Below are positions 12,574 through 24,194 of a stretch of DNA of 64,000 bases, in pieces. The notes beneath the pieces are model-generated. The model saw only the letters and a list, made by a program, of their open reading frames with translations. It made no database searches and was not told the DNA's origin. Made by a program: the position numbers and the translations under genes. The stretch comes from Diphasiastrum complanatum. Taxonomy: Eukaryota; Streptophyta; Lycopodiopsida; Lycopodiales; Lycopodiaceae. Location of the stretch: NCBI GenBank assembly GCA_029204225.1, contig CM055102.1, positions 48,392,870 to 48,456,869 on the forward strand, in the 5' to 3' direction. Each line of letters begins with the position of its first letter. The first letter of the stretch is position 1.

Positions 12574-13540
12574 AATGGGAGGAAGAGGAAAGCAAGTAAC
12601 GGATAAGACTAATTCCCAAGACAATTTGCCTACAGAAGAATATTTGGAAGAACCACACAATTCGAACCAACATGAAGTCATTGAAAGGCCAAGTCCAAGT
12701 TACACAAAAATTAATTTTACGTATATTACAAGACATGGAAATCTACACGATAAATCTTTTTCGTATGAAGGTCCTATGAAGGTTTAACCCTTGGATCTAG
12801 TCGATCCAGGAGAGGATAAAAAATTGATTTATGTGGGAGAACAACTTAATGCCGATGAACTGTCTGACATAAGGAACCTCCTACAAGAATATCAGAACTA
12901 CTTTACACAGTCTTACAAAGATCTCAAGGAAATACCCTCCGAAGTGGCACAACATTAGTCGATGGCACCGAATCTAAAGCAAGTTGAGCCTATCTCTACA
13001 ATCCACATTATTCCAAGCTCATTCAACAAGAGCTAGAAAATCTACTTGATGTTGAATTCATATACAAGATAGAGCATACTAACCGAGTGTCTCATGTTGT
13101 TCTTGTTCTAGAAAAGAATGGGAAACTACGTGTTTGTGTAGATCTCAAGAAACTTAACGCAGTCACAAAGAAAGACCACTTTCTCTTGTCTTTTATTGAA
13201 GGAGTATTAGAACGAATAGTAGGAGAATAGGCCTATAGCTTTCTCGATGGATTCCGTGGATATAATCAGGTGCATATAGCACTAGAAAATCAACACAAGA
13301 CTGACAACATGGGGTACTTGTGCTTTTCGAGTAATGTCGTTTGGACTATGCAATGCACCGAGTACCTTCCAAAGAGTAATGGAGCATGCCTTTAAGGAAT
13401 TTCTCCAGAAAATCTTAGAGGTGTTCCTCAATGATTTGTGTGTATATTCAGCCCAGATGTACCACCTAAATCATCTAGAATGAGTATACAACAATGTCGA
13501 AGATATGGCATCTCCCTCAACCCAGCCAAATGCTAGATAT
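12574..13540 (+). pseudogene. Ty3/gypsy Gag start plus RT remnant
   Basis: A short Gag-like start (12,574-12,786) runs straight into the region before RT (YVGEQLNADELSDIRNLLQEY, near 12,830). RT motifs are spread over frames: LRVCVDLKKLNAVTKKDHF (13,130), YSFLDGFRGYNQVHI (13,235), FGLCNAPSTFQRVMEHAF (13,345) and EVFLNDLCVYS (13,420). In the last, the catalytic FLDD has become FLND, so a metal-binding Asp is gone. There are several stops. Most of Gag, protease, RNase H and integrase are missing. The fragment ends at about 13,540 against an oppositely oriented ORF. Confidence 0.8.
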
Positions 13541-16426
13541 GAGTAACCCATGGCACTGTGATAGGCCATATAGTATCACAATATGTCGGACAATATTAAA
13601 ATCCAAATTATGTGACAAAAAACAACAATGAGCTCCAACAATCCACTTTGAAGTTGTCCAGGACGTGAAGCGAGATTCCCAGGAGCCTCCCATCATTGCT
13701 GCACAAAAATATAGTCGAGCAACCGGCAACTGATCCTTGATATTCTTTGAGGCCATTGGCTTATTTGGATCGAATTCCAAAGGAGAAAGACAATCATCCC
13801 ATCTCGTTGCCACAAACGCCAACAGAGTCAAGTCTTTCGCAAAGAGTGTCGATTGTCTCATTGTCGGACCGGGAGAGTGTATATACTCTCGCTGGTACGC
13901 TTGTAAGGCCCAGTAGAAATTCACTGATATCGTCCAACTGGATGGCTGATGGATGATTGGCCAACTGGGCGTATGGATTGTAATTTTGTCCATATCCAAT
14001 CCCAAATCCTTCCATTTCTTTCTTCGCGGCATTGGTACATAATACAGATCTACCCGCAATTGGTGAGGGCTAGCCACATAACTCCTAATAGATTCTAGAG
14101 TTTTCTCAAAAATGGTAATTTTCCAGGTCGACTGCTCTCCCAATGCAAGTATTTTATCCAATTCTTTGTCGGCCTCTATTTCAGAGGTCTTAAACTTAAG
14201 GACCCAACCACCACGCGAGGACTCATGCGGATCTTGTGATAAAAAACTCTGAATCTGGTCCTTGATGCTGATTGGCCTTCTGAATAAGGGTGTGGTCCTT
14301 GATGAAGATGGACCCGCTTGCACTGCCTATGGAATTGGCTGTTGTTCTTCAACTTATGGGGCTCCACCCTGGTCCATGCCCGAATTCAGCCCTGTATCCA
14401 ATGGGACTGCAGTTTGGTGCAAAGGGGAGAATTGCAACATGACCGGTATTGAGATTTGAGGTCCAACTTCCAACACTTGAGCGGCATCTGTTTCATACAC
14501 ATTGATGGTTGCCTTAGCCTTTGCCAAATCAATTGAAGCTGCTCCTTTGAATATGTCAAAGCGGCCTTGGAATCATTGAAAGGCCACTTTGTAAGTCTCA
14601 ACTTTTTTGAACAAATAGATGATCTCCGTCGAAGTTATCGGATGATCTAGTATTTGCGTCTGGAGATACGCATCACACTCAAGGGTGGTCGCATTCAATT
14701 CATCTTGGAGACATGTGCAATCTTGCTCTGTCATCTACAGTTGACCTTGTAGTAGTTGCACTTGTTGCCTTGCATCCTGCATGACCTTGTCCACCTGATC
14801 TTGTGCGGTTGTCAAGGAATTATACAGGGAGCTGACGTATCTTTCGAGGCAATCAGCCTATTGCTGTGTCATCTTCTTCTCAACTTTGGATTTTTCTTCA
14901 TGCTGCTTGCCGATTTTCAACTCTCTGTCTAGCTGAATAATCTTTTGGCTGATGAGAGTATTTTCCGATCCCATATCCGAGATTCTCTGCTCCATTTCTT
15001 TTTTCTAATCAAGCATAGACTGGATCACTTGCGCAAGGCTTGAGACCAAACCAAGAGCATCACTAGAATCTACTGTTGTGGAGGTGGTAACAACAGAAGG
15101 ACCTGATGGTACTATCCTTGGTTGGTGTGGAAGAGGTGCCAAAAATTATTCTTCTTCAAAGAGGTCCTCCTCTTCATAGCCTTCAAGCACTATGGCATCG
15201 AACTGCTTCAGTGATTTCACAACTTGCTCGACCCAAAGTGTGGCTGGTGCAGCTTTAGCTTGAGGTTGTTGGGATACTGACATGAATCTTCAACACCAAC
15301 ATTAGTATCATGGAATTGTTTGAATCCTCTTCCAGGGGATTGGAGTTCAAAGGGTGCAGGGCTCTGTGGCATTTCAAAAACTTCGAAGGCTCCAAGGGGG
15401 TTGGAATCATCGAACGTATCCATGAAATACTGTGTGTTTGGGAAAACAGCTTCTATGTGTGGGGGTGAGGCAACCTAGGCAGCTGTGATGGGAATGGTAG
15501 CCCCAATAGTCGCAGACTATCTTTGAGTGAAAGCAAAGGCGAGAAAAACATTAGAGATGGGGGGAATAGGAAGTTCAGTGCAAACAACAGCAGGGGGTGG
15601 AAGCGCAGTTGACGATGTATGCCTAGTACGACGTCGTGATGCGGAAGGCGAGTCAGAAATGATGATCTCACTGCATGGACGACGTCGACTATGTGACCTG
15701 GAGGCTTGGTGGGATGACTCGGCCGGTGCTTCTTCATAAATCAAAGGCACAGAATCCAGGTGAAAGCCATGGATTTTGTTTTCAAGGTGGGAGCTGCTAG
15801 GAGAGAGAACAAGGAGCCAACAACAAACTACTGCTTGGTATTGCTCTTAATGGCTCGTTTGAGCTCACCAAAAATAGCCTTGAACTAGTTATATGGTTCG
15901 AGTCGACTATCATATGTAGGATTTGAGAAGTGATGCAATCTTTTCTAAGGTTGCCAACCATCAGATTGTTATTGAGGAGCTGAGCAGCAGCGTGTATGGC
16001 AGACTCAATGATGACATCTAGGAGGTAGCCGTCATTGGTCCAATGCAAATCATTTGCTAGGTCTATGTAAGGCTTAATAACCTATTTGGCCTGCTTATGG
16101 TTCGGTGAGGCTTGGGTACCAGATGCTATGCCTATGACAGCAAGGGCGACCTCAGTCACACGCACCTTGTGTGTGGCTCCTTGGAAGGTGATGTAAAACT
16201 TGAATTTCTCTTCCTTCCACATACTGAAGGCAAGAGTGATAAAATCCATATTGATTCTCCCTTAAAATACGCTCTCATGAATACCCATTGTAGTAAGCAG
16301 AGGCTCCGCAAGGATCATCCATTGAGTGACCATGCTTGTGCTAGGAAGTATCATGATATCCATAGCAAATGGGACATCATGATGGATAGTATAATGAGGC
16401 GACTGGGATGTATTTGTGGAAGACAT
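13540..16426 (-). pseudogene. Decayed large ORF of an unrecognised coiled-coil family, copy 1
   Basis: Read on the - strand from an ATG at 16,426 it shows four zones. First comes an N-terminal globular zone (FKFYITFQGATHKVRVTEVA, NDGYLLDVIIESAIHAAAQL, 16.4-15.8 kb). A Pro/Ser/Arg-rich linker follows (15.75-15.5 kb), then a heptad-rich coiled coil (IQLDRELKIGKQHEEKSKVE, 15.05-14.6 kb). Last is a C-terminal domain that is open from 14,323 to 13,517: HESSRGGWVLKF, IRSYVASPHQLRVDL, RWDDCLSP, EFDPNKPMAS, DQLPVARLYFCAA. Several stops and frame changes occur upstream of 14.3 kb. The middle and C-terminal zones match the + strand ORF at 29.2-31.1 kb. There is no zinc knuckle, protease or RT motif. 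It is likely an accessory ORF of an LTR element; function unknown. Confidence 0.6.
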
Positions 16427-17160
16427 GATGATCAGAAACAGAAAGTAAGACGCACAAATGTATAACAGAAAACAGTTGAGAAAGTTTGAAAGGCTTTGGT
16501 CACTGGAAAAATTGCAAGAGCTTCGCTAGCACAAGTGAGGAATGAATCGAATTCAGCCAACTTATAGGTGAATTTGGAGGATCCATTACACTGAATACTA
16601 CTTTGGCTGATCAATTCTGAACAAAAAAGTGTAGGAATATACAGTATTGTGAAAATAGGCTATAAAAATCTTGGTGAACTTTTTTGAGGCTCTGAACCTA
16701 TCCAGCAAACATTTTCCAGGGTTGGCGAAGGGTGAACCTTCGCCCAAGAGGGTCCTTCGCCTAAGTACTATCATAAATGCATTTTTTCAAGATCTGAACC
16801 CATGTCCAACCTAATTTTGACATTTTAAGACCACCTACATGTCAACGAGATGTCGAAACTAGGTATGAATCAATCCAGCTGGGTAGTGATCGAAATGGCC
16901 CTTCATCTCGAAGAGAACACAATTAGGGCACATATAATGGACCACTTTTGCATCTTTCCATCTGATGGTCCAATTTCTTCAAGTCTGTTTCAAATTCCAG
17001 TGGGCAACTTCAAGGGGAACCCTTGGGGATAGACATGACGGCGAATGGACTTGTGGAGTGTTTGAGACCTATGTTTGAAGTTCAGCCTGAAAAAGAGCTT
17101 CAGGGACACTTGGTCAGTCGGGACCTAGAATTGGTCTGCATAGTCCAAAATGCCACGGGG
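16427..17160. other. Unassigned stretch between two - strand remnants
   Basis: No named gene. On the + strand 17,023-17,165 reads GIDMTANGLVECLRPMFEVQ and LVSRDLELVCIVQNATGRIR, which looks protein-like but matches nothing I know. A short TTCGCC-rich motif (GGCGAAGGGTGAACCTTCGCC near 16,730) forms a small inverted repeat. Confidence 0.3.
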
Positions 17161-17164
17161 AGAA

Positions 17165-18135
17165 TTAGATGGATTGATTCATATCCATTTGAAGCACCTG
17201 AGTCAATGTACCAACCACCTGTTGTAGCTTGTGAGGCCAATGCAACAAAAATAACTCAGCATGTCTTATGTCACTCTGCTCCTCTCTTGCAACACTCTCC
17301 ACAACATTTCCTCCCTGCTTCTTTGTGCCCTTCTTTTGCTCTACAAGCTTCTTCCTGCACTCAAAAGCAAAGTGTCCATATTTACCACAATAATTGCAAT
17401 TCCCCTTCCTTCGAGGTGTGGAAGAAGTACTCGGGGAGGATTGTGCTTCTGACATTTCTATTCCTTGCTCAAGTGTTTGTGGTGCTCCTTTGTTCTTGCC
17501 TTTTCCTTTCTTCTTGTCCTCGGCTGGATTTTGCTTCTTCTTAGAAGCAAAGGCATGCTCCTGGAAATCTTCCCTCTTGGTAAGATTAACTCTCCTCATC
17601 TCCTCCTGTAACAAGAGACCGTAGACCTCTTCATAGGTAGGGATCTTCTCCCTCACGGATATCATCATCACAAAGCTCTGAATTGCATATGACAAGTTAT
17701 TCAGAACTATTGGCACCAAGTCTTTGTCAGCAATAGACTCTCCAAGCACAAAAAGCTGATATCTAAGATCCTGAATCTTAGTAAGATGATAAGTAACTGT
17801 CTCCCCTGTCTCCATTATGAGAGTATACAATTTGTTCTTCAATTAGAGAAACCTAGTTGTACTTGTTGTCTCATACAATGCACAAAGAATGTGCCATGCA
17901 TCTACAGGCCCTTTGGTTGACCTGATTAGAGGAGTCACATTATCCCTCACTGACATGTTGATGATCTTGTGTGCCTTTTTCTCTCTCTTGATATAGTCCT
18001 TGAGTTCAAGTTATGTAGGAACGGGCTCCTCACCTGTCACAAGCTTCCAACATTCTTTGTCTTCAAGAATGTTCTTGATCTTGAATTTCCAAATGCTAAA
18101 GTTAGTGCCATCAAGCCGTAGCAAGTCCCAAAAAC
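17165..18135 (-). pseudogene. Copia gag, - strand
   Basis: From 18,135 leftwards: LDGTNFSIWKFKIKNILED (classic Copia Gag N-terminus), a stop at about 18,010, then VDAWHILCALYE and, from 17,842, a 225-codon open frame with KLYTLIMETGETVTYHLTKI, LLQEEMRRVN, a Lys/Gly-rich tract and an intact zinc knuckle CNYCGKYGHFAFEC (CX2CX4HX4C) near 17,380. The frame ends at 17,165, before any protease. The family differs from A and B. It abuts, in opposite orientation, the LTR at 18.14 kb, so one interrupts the other. Confidence 0.88.
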
Positions 18136-18507
18136 ATATGAATAACATGAACATCAACACTTTTAGAGAGTGTGAGAGAGTGATTCTACATTTAATATTT
18201 TGGAGAAATTTGGAGATTCTAGACTTAGAGATTTTGTTGCATTCTCTCTGTACCCAAGAGCTCACAGTTGTATTCTCTTTCTACTCGAGAGCAAGCCGTA
18301 ATTCTACTTAGTTTCTTTAATCACAAGTTGCCTTTACATGCGATTGTATGATGGTGAATGATTTATACATGTTCTATGTGCTCTTGCCTTAGAATTTTCA
18401 AGATAGATTGTAGAATCAATCAAGTGGAAGATCTTTCTACAATCACACACATCTTAGGAGATCATTCACACACTTTGAGGTGTCCTCACACGTGTGAAAA
18501 CTTCACA
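18136..18507 (+). repeat. 5' LTR (3' part) of a deleted Copia family A copy
   Basis: It ends in CTTCACA at 18,507 directly before a primer site and carries a CACACGTGTG palindrome (18,487-18,496) like the other family A LTRs. The left part is missing where it meets the - strand gag. Confidence 0.6.
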
Positions 18508-18519
18508 TGCTATCAGAGC
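18508..18519 (+). other. Primer-binding site, degenerate tRNA-iMet type
   Basis: TGCTATCAGAGC is one mismatch from the standard site. It lies 730 bp before the gag ATG at 19,238. Confidence 0.7.
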
Positions 18520-19237
18520 CTACCTAAAGTTTGCATGCATAGATCAAGTGTGAATATTTTGGCTAAAAATTTTGATTTTGAGAGTGTAGTTGATTCTCTA
18601 TGGCTATCAAAGAGATTTTTGGGTCAAGATGGATCAAAAACACATTGGATTGATCCATGTTGGGTACTGTACGGACTGTACTACTCAGGCACATGTGAGA
18701 TCACCAAAATTTGAATGGTTGGCATTTCTCCGAGGTAGATTTAAATTTAGTGCTTGATAACTTGCTGAAAAGCTAGTGCAATTGATTTCATGTCAATTGG
18801 ATGTGTCCTGATGAAATTATTGGCTTTCAAAGCAAGGTGGGTAGGGCACCTAACTTGATTGGACACATCAATTTAGACACACATCTAGCTTGTTTCATCA
18901 AAAAACTCATGTTTGTGCTTGCCAATCTTGTCTAGGTGAGATCTAGGTGTGATTTTGAGGCCATAGCCACATAGTTTCATGAAATCAAGTGCATTTCAGT
19001 CTTCTATTGATTCTTTGAGTGCTTTACATGTGCTTGAAGAAGTTGGCTCAAAACTTTGTTGTGCTTCATCTTTGGATAGAGGTTAGACCTAGATTGAGTG
19101 AGATTGACTAATGAGATTGGTCTCACAATTTGGTTGGAAGATCTCAAGTAGGACACCATTATTGGATCCGTCTTTGAGAGAGAAGCAACACTTTTTTTTG
19201 TATTTTGATCAATTACAATTTAATTTCTCAAGGGAAG

Positions 19238-20587
19238 ATGGCTTCCATGGCTTTGATACTATTGGAGCAAGGTAAGAGATTGATCACCTCCAATTATGCC
19301 ATTTGGAAGGTGAGAATGGAGTCAATTTTGGTAATCCAAGATGTGATGGATATTGTGCTAGGACTTGAGGAGGATCCTCAAGTGCACTCCAAGAGGTCCA
19401 AAAGTACAAGAAGAGGGCAAGGATGGCCCTACATATCATCAAGATGAATCTATCCAATGAAGTGTTGATGGAGATTGGCTCTTGCCCTCAGCCAAGGAGG
19501 CTTGGGACACACTAAAATCCATTTATGAGGCAAGGAACACATCTAGGTTGCTCACACTAAGGAACCAAATCTTTCAAAGCTTCCGAAAGAGTGACGAAGT
19601 GCCTCAAATTATATTTTGAGAGTGAAAGATCTTCATAGAGAGCTTGCTTGCATAGGAGACAATCTCAACCAAAGAGAGTTAGTGCAAGTGATCCTTAATG
19701 GATTGAGAGATGAATTTGAAAATCTTGTTCAATCTTATGAAATCAAGGAGGAGCTTCCATGCTTGGAGACACTACAATGAGTTCTCATTTCTGAGGAGTG
19801 TATGCAAGAGAACAAGTTATTAAGGATCAATCAACTTGCCTTAAACGATGGTTGAGAGGAGAAAGCTTTCTTCTCAAAGGACAAGCCAAGAGGAAGGGGC
19901 AAAGAGCAACATCACCATTTTAAAAAAGGACAAATCCAAGGAGGAGAGTGATGAGGATTCATCACAATCATCAACAAGTTGCAAATCCAACAAGAAGTGT
20001 TTTTTTTTGTGGGAAGAAGGGGCATTTTGCTTCTGATTGTTTAAAAAAGAAAAAGTTGCTCAAGCAAGCTAATCTTACTAAAGAGAGTGAAGGTGAGGTA
20101 GAAGAGAGTTATGAAGAAGGATCTCTCATGATGTCACTGTACTCTTCTTCTAGTTTTGAAAATGTAAATGCATGGTGGATAGATCGCGGAGCTAGTTCTC
20201 ATATGACTAGACTAGTTCACTCATCTTTCACCTTACAATGGATCTAAAAAGTTCATCTCCTTCTCTATTGATGGTAAATGCAAGATAGAAGGAATTGGTA
20301 GCTTACCAATTGGTGTTGGATTCACTATGACTCTTGATGATTTACTTGTTGTGTCTAATCTCACCATGAATCTTATTAGTGTTGGTAAAATGCATGATGA
20401 TGGTTTCCAAGTTGACTTTGGGAAAGATGTTTGCTTGATTAAGATGGATTGTGAAGTGGTGGCAAGAGGGACTAGATGTGGAAATCTTTTCAAGTTGGAA
20501 ACTAATCCTTGTGGAAGTGTGGTGAAGAGGAGCTTGGATCACCTCAAGGAGGAGAAGGCAGTTGGATTGCCTCATGTAAGATGGTGC
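19238..20587 (+). pseudogene. Copia family A gag-protease, lacking integrase and RT
   Basis: The ATG at 19,238 starts the Gag N-terminus (TSNYAIWKVRMESILVIQDV) but frames shift near 19,400, 19,480, 19,840 and 20,000. Recoverable in order are EARNTSRLLTLRNQIFQSF, the ELPCLETL block, zinc knuckle CFFCGKKGHFASDC (intact in the frame from 19,948), linker KESEGEVEESYEEG, and protease WWIDRGASSHM, in which the catalytic DSG is DRG. The post-protease block LLVVSNLTMNLISVGKMHDDG follows. The frame then runs directly into LTR sequence at 20,588. Integrase, RT and RNase H are deleted, so it could only move with help. Confidence 0.85.
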
Positions 20588-21358
20588 TGTGAAAAATGCA
20601 AAAATAAGCTTGGTAGAGGCCAAAAATCTTGTATATAGATAAACACACATGTGTGGAGCCTGTTCCCACGTGTGGAAATAGTGTACTTGTCATGTACCAT
20701 AATCATATAGGTTGTACATATGATTTAATTCAAGTTCTAGTGGCTAAAAAGGCCAAAAACTAGTTTTCTAGACATATGACACATGGCATCAATCTATTGA
20801 TTGCATGAGCCACATCCTTTGGTTAGGTGTCATATCACATGTGTAGAGGACAACTCACATGTGTGGAATAAGCTGAAGTGGGAGAATTTTGACTTCTAGA
20901 AGATTTCCAAGTAGATCTCCATATAGAAGGAAAATGGACCAAAAGTGCTCAAAATAGAAGGTTTTGTCCAAGTGTCAATTTTGCATGATGAATCATCAAA
21001 TGACAAAGCACCTTCACACATGTGGGATCAGAGGGATGATCAGTACCACGAGCTCCCACTTATTGTATATATAGAGCCACATTTGGCCATAATCAATGTG
21101 AGACACCAATCTTGGTTTTGGAAGCAATTTTGAGTGATTCTCTCCATTTGTCTACATTTGTTTTGATTGTTTTGAGGTTCTATCAATGTGTAGTTGATTT
21201 TCAGGTTGGAGTTCGTACCCTGACAGGGTTTCACACGTGTGAAACCGGCAAGTACATTTACCTTCAATAAATGATTGTTCTTGTTTGGATTTTATGTCTA
21301 AAATTGATCTAGATTGATCTTAATCTTATGTAGATTGATTAATCAAGTAAATCTAACA
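20588..21358 (+). repeat. 3' LTR of the deleted Copia family A copy
   Basis: It begins TGTGAAAAATG and ends ATCTAACA, with the shared GGAGCCTGTTCCCACGTGTGG block near 20,655 and CACACGTGTG at 21,232-21,241. No polypurine tract precedes it, which fits an internal deletion reaching into the LTR edge. Confidence 0.6.
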
Positions 21359-22701
21359 TCCAATCCCTCTTGAGGATCGGATTAGGATCCACTCTTGGTC
21401 CTTTTTGTACTTTTTGCACAGGTGCTTTGGGAAAAGCACTTGGAGAATTATTGCCAAGGTGTTCTAATTCTCATCAATTTTTTCACCTTGTACATTTGGA
21501 TGATCTTGTTTCATCAAATAGAAGCAAAGATGGTGCTTTTTTATTATGACTCCTTCATTGAAGTCTTAAATTGGATGTATCTCTAATAAATGGTGCTTGA
21601 TAGGAAGATTGCTACTTTGGGGATCTTAAGATCCATATGCTTTGTCAATATTCCTTTGCATGTAAGGAGTGAGAAAAATCTCATCTCTATCAAGAGAATG
21701 ATGGTGGGATCCTCATATCTACCACATCCATATGTTAATTCTCTGTACAAGATTAGCTTTATAGCAAGATAATGTATACATTGTTTGAATCCAAGCGCAT
21801 GATGGAGAAAGACCAAGGCTTGAGGAGGAGTCATCCCAACTCATGGTGCCAAGGAGATTTTTAAGCGGCAAGGCCAAGTCTATGTGGCTCACAATTCATG
21901 GGAAAGCGGGGCAATTTTTAGGTGGTATCTACTCCAACACATCCACTTTTGCTTCTCTTCTATCATTTGATGTACCATCTTGCTTGGATGAGATTTCTAC
22001 ATCTCAAATTTCAAGTGAGGCAATGCTAATTTTGTATGATGCCTCTTGTATGGACATATCTCATGTCATTAATGGCTTAGATAAGGTTCTAAATCATTTA
22101 GAAAGCAAGTGGTTGTGTCATCAAATGTATGCCCTTGGATCTTGTAAGAGCAATAATGAGATTGTCATTCATAGTGTCAAAAATTGTGTTTATTTTGTGA
22201 GGCAAATTGTAAACTTTTCATGAGATTAAGTGAATTACCACAAATGACACTTACATCCTTGAGCAAGTATGTAGCCTCAATAAGATCAAGATAGCTTTTG
22301 ATTACAAGATTAGTTTGTGGACTAGTTGAGCTAGAATGCAAAATCTTGATAATCAACACTCTTGCCTATTTTGTGATCTTGATCTTCATGATCATTATGA
22401 GGCATGGAGGCCTAGGATTTTCATCATTATGGTCTAGCTATTTTCAAGGAAGAGGGGCTCTGAAGTCAAAGGTCTTCTTCAAGCATGGAAGAAATCAAAG
22501 GAAAAGGTGCCAATGTGCTGGAATGTTCATCAAGGAAGGTGGTATTGGATTGAAATCCTCTCATGGCAATGGTGAATTGGCTGCAACCAAATGTACTTTG
22601 GCTGGTTTTCACATCATATTTATACCAAAGGATCCACTCAAAAAGTATCTCAAGTTCTTTGTTTGATCTAGTACCTCATCAAGCTAGTGTTTAAGGAGGA
22701 G
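21359..22701 (+). other. Unrecognised internal segment ahead of a Copia LTR
   Basis: A 126-codon frame at 21,843-22,223 (SMWLTIHGKAGQFLGGIYSN, SCLDEISTSQISSEAMLIL) and a 60-codon frame at 21,590 show no Copia RT or RNase H motifs. The segment ends with a purine tract (TTTAAGGAGGAG, 22,690-22,701) just before TGTGAAGAA, as retrotransposon interiors do. It could be the interior of a non-autonomous relative that picked up unrelated sequence. I cannot assign a function. Confidence 0.35.
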
Positions 22702-22900
22702 TGTGAAGAATAGGCAAAATCTAGCTTGATCATTTTGCAATTTCATGTACATAGTGAAATCTCAATTGTGTGGAGCATGTTCCCACGTGGAGAGCAGGGC
22801 ATAGTTTATTTATGATGAGTTTGAATAGTCAATAGGCATGAGTTTAGGAGGTACCTTGACTTTTCCACCCCTTGTACACATGTTGGTAGGTGGTTAGGCC
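22702..22900 (+). repeat. Copia family A LTR fragment
   Basis: It starts TGTGAAGAATAGGCAAAATC after a polypurine tract and keeps the block GTGGAGCATGTTCCCACGTGG at about 22,769. The downstream half is lost near 22,900. Confidence 0.6.
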
Positions 22901-22904
22901 AAAA

Positions 22905-23324
22905 TTAGTCCATGATGATTAGGGAGGCCCAAAAAGGGTCCAACAACCCTTTAGTGCCCCACCTGTATTCCCTCAAGCTAGCTCCAAGACCAATCAGCAC
23001 CAAAAGAAACTTACTCTTTCCAAGCCCCTTGTGAGCCCAAGCCCTGGCCTCCTCAGGGATCTTCTCGCAACACCCTGGTTTCTCACAAAAGTCTTTGGTG
23101 CTTATGGTCACAACAAAACATAACGGATAGTAAGAATGTCTGCAGGCAAACATGAATGATCCGAGAAGAAAGGTGGAGTCCAAAGACTTGCCGCATGCAA
23201 CGCAAAACCAAAGGGTGTGGATATAGTCTGCCCCACCCACCACGTGGGGTCTCGGAAACAAAGTGGATCTGTGCCCCCGATTGATCCTCTCTTGCATGAG
23301 GTTCACAAAATCACTGTGCACCAA
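22905..23324 (-). CDS. Unrecognised Cys-rich ORF, possible captured fragment
   Basis: A 139-codon open frame. Its middle carries a cysteine pattern that could bind zinc: FCVACGKSLD, then FACRHSYYPLCF, then DFCEKPGCCEKIPEE. The start is arbitrary, since the frame is open a little further upstream (KHGLVHSDF...). Immediately upstream on the same strand (23,515-23,345) is the beginning of a Copia RT region, so this ORF may sit inside, or have been joined to, a retroelement. Expression is uncertain. It could also be a decayed exon of a host protein. Confidence 0.3.
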   Translation of the reverse strand: MVHSDFVNLMQERINRGHRSTLFPRPHVVGGADYIHTLWFCVACGKSLDSTFLLGSFMFACRHSYYPLCFVVTISTKDFCEKPGCCEKIPEEARAWAHKGLGKSKFLLVLIGLGASLREYRWGTKGLLDPFWASLIIMD

Positions 23325-23339
23325 GCCATGCTTTTAGCA

Positions 23340-23515
23340 TCATAGTCAAGATCCATTGCTTGGATCCACTCCTCTTTGTTCCTTGCTTCATCTACACATG
23401 TAGGATCATCAAAAGAGCTTAGGAAGGCATAGTTTCTATCACCAATAACTTGCTTACCTTTTTCATCATAAGTGAGCCTCAAAGGTTGTTGCCTTTGCCT
23501 TGATGGCCTCCATGG
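23340..23515 (-). pseudogene. Copia RT N-terminal fragment
   Basis: The - strand reads RNYAFLSSFDDPTCVDEARN and KEEWIQAMDLDYDA, the block that opens the Copia RT region (substitution-tolerant linker, then EW..AM..E.DA). It is only about 58 codons long, between the chromovirus LTR and the Cys-rich ORF. Confidence 0.6.
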
Positions 23516-23521
23516 CTTTTG

Positions 23522-24146
23522 TGTTACATACCTATGTAACTAGCAGTACTTTAGACCCCTATTAGTCCATTTAGTATTGGGGGCTACATGGCAAGGTACC
23601 CTTAGGATTAAGGGTATGTACCCTTGGATAAGGACAGGCAAGTGACTATACCTTAGTCAGAGGTGTGGAGTCATGAGACCCTTGGATAAGGGTTACCCTT
23701 AGGATTAAGAGTAGGTGCCTTAGATAAATGTACCATTGTCCTTGATTAAGGACAGGTAGGTGTCTATACCTTGGATGGAGGTATGGAATTTAGAAAGGTC
23801 TTAGAAAGTCATTGGATGACTATATTTCTAAACCTTGGGCCTCAACCTTGAACCATATCACTTTATTGGTCTTGGACCAAAGTATACAAACACAACTTGG
23901 GCAATGGGTCCTAGTAGGAGGGCGCCCTCCTAAACGGTCCATTGAGTTTCAAGTTTCACAATCCTTTGCGTTTAAGAGTAGGGACACAGGTGGAGGAGAG
24001 ATCCTTAAAGGCTTGGAGATCCTTACTTGCAGGTGGAGGCATCTTAGCTTGGAGTTGGAGAAGCATCTAGGAGCTTACAGGTTTCTTGGAGGACATTTGG
24101 AGGCTCTACCTTGGATTTGGAGGACTTTCTTCTTTTTACTTGTTAA
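23522..24146 (+). repeat. 5' LTR of the gypsy chromovirus
   Basis: It begins TGTTACATACC, identical to the start of the 3' copy at 28,290, and ends just before the primer site at 24,149. By eye the first 425 bp differ from the 3' LTR at about 15 positions (roughly 96.5% identity), 12 of them transitions. Internally it has imperfect repeats of CCCTTAGGATTAAGGG and CCTTGGATAAGG. Confidence 0.85.
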
Positions 24147-24148
24147 AG

Positions 24149-24160
24149 TGGTATCAGAGC
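24149..24160 (+). other. Primer-binding site, tRNA-iMet type
   Basis: Exact TGGTATCAGAGC, 35 bp before the gag ATG. Confidence 0.9.
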
Positions 24161-24194
24161 TAGACAAAGGATGGAAAACACATAAGCAACACCA

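Noticed and set aside
15453-15750. Overlapping ORFs on both strands at 15.45-15.75 kb as separate genes
   Set aside because: They are alternative frames of the Pro/Ser/Arg-rich linker of the decayed coiled-coil ORF.
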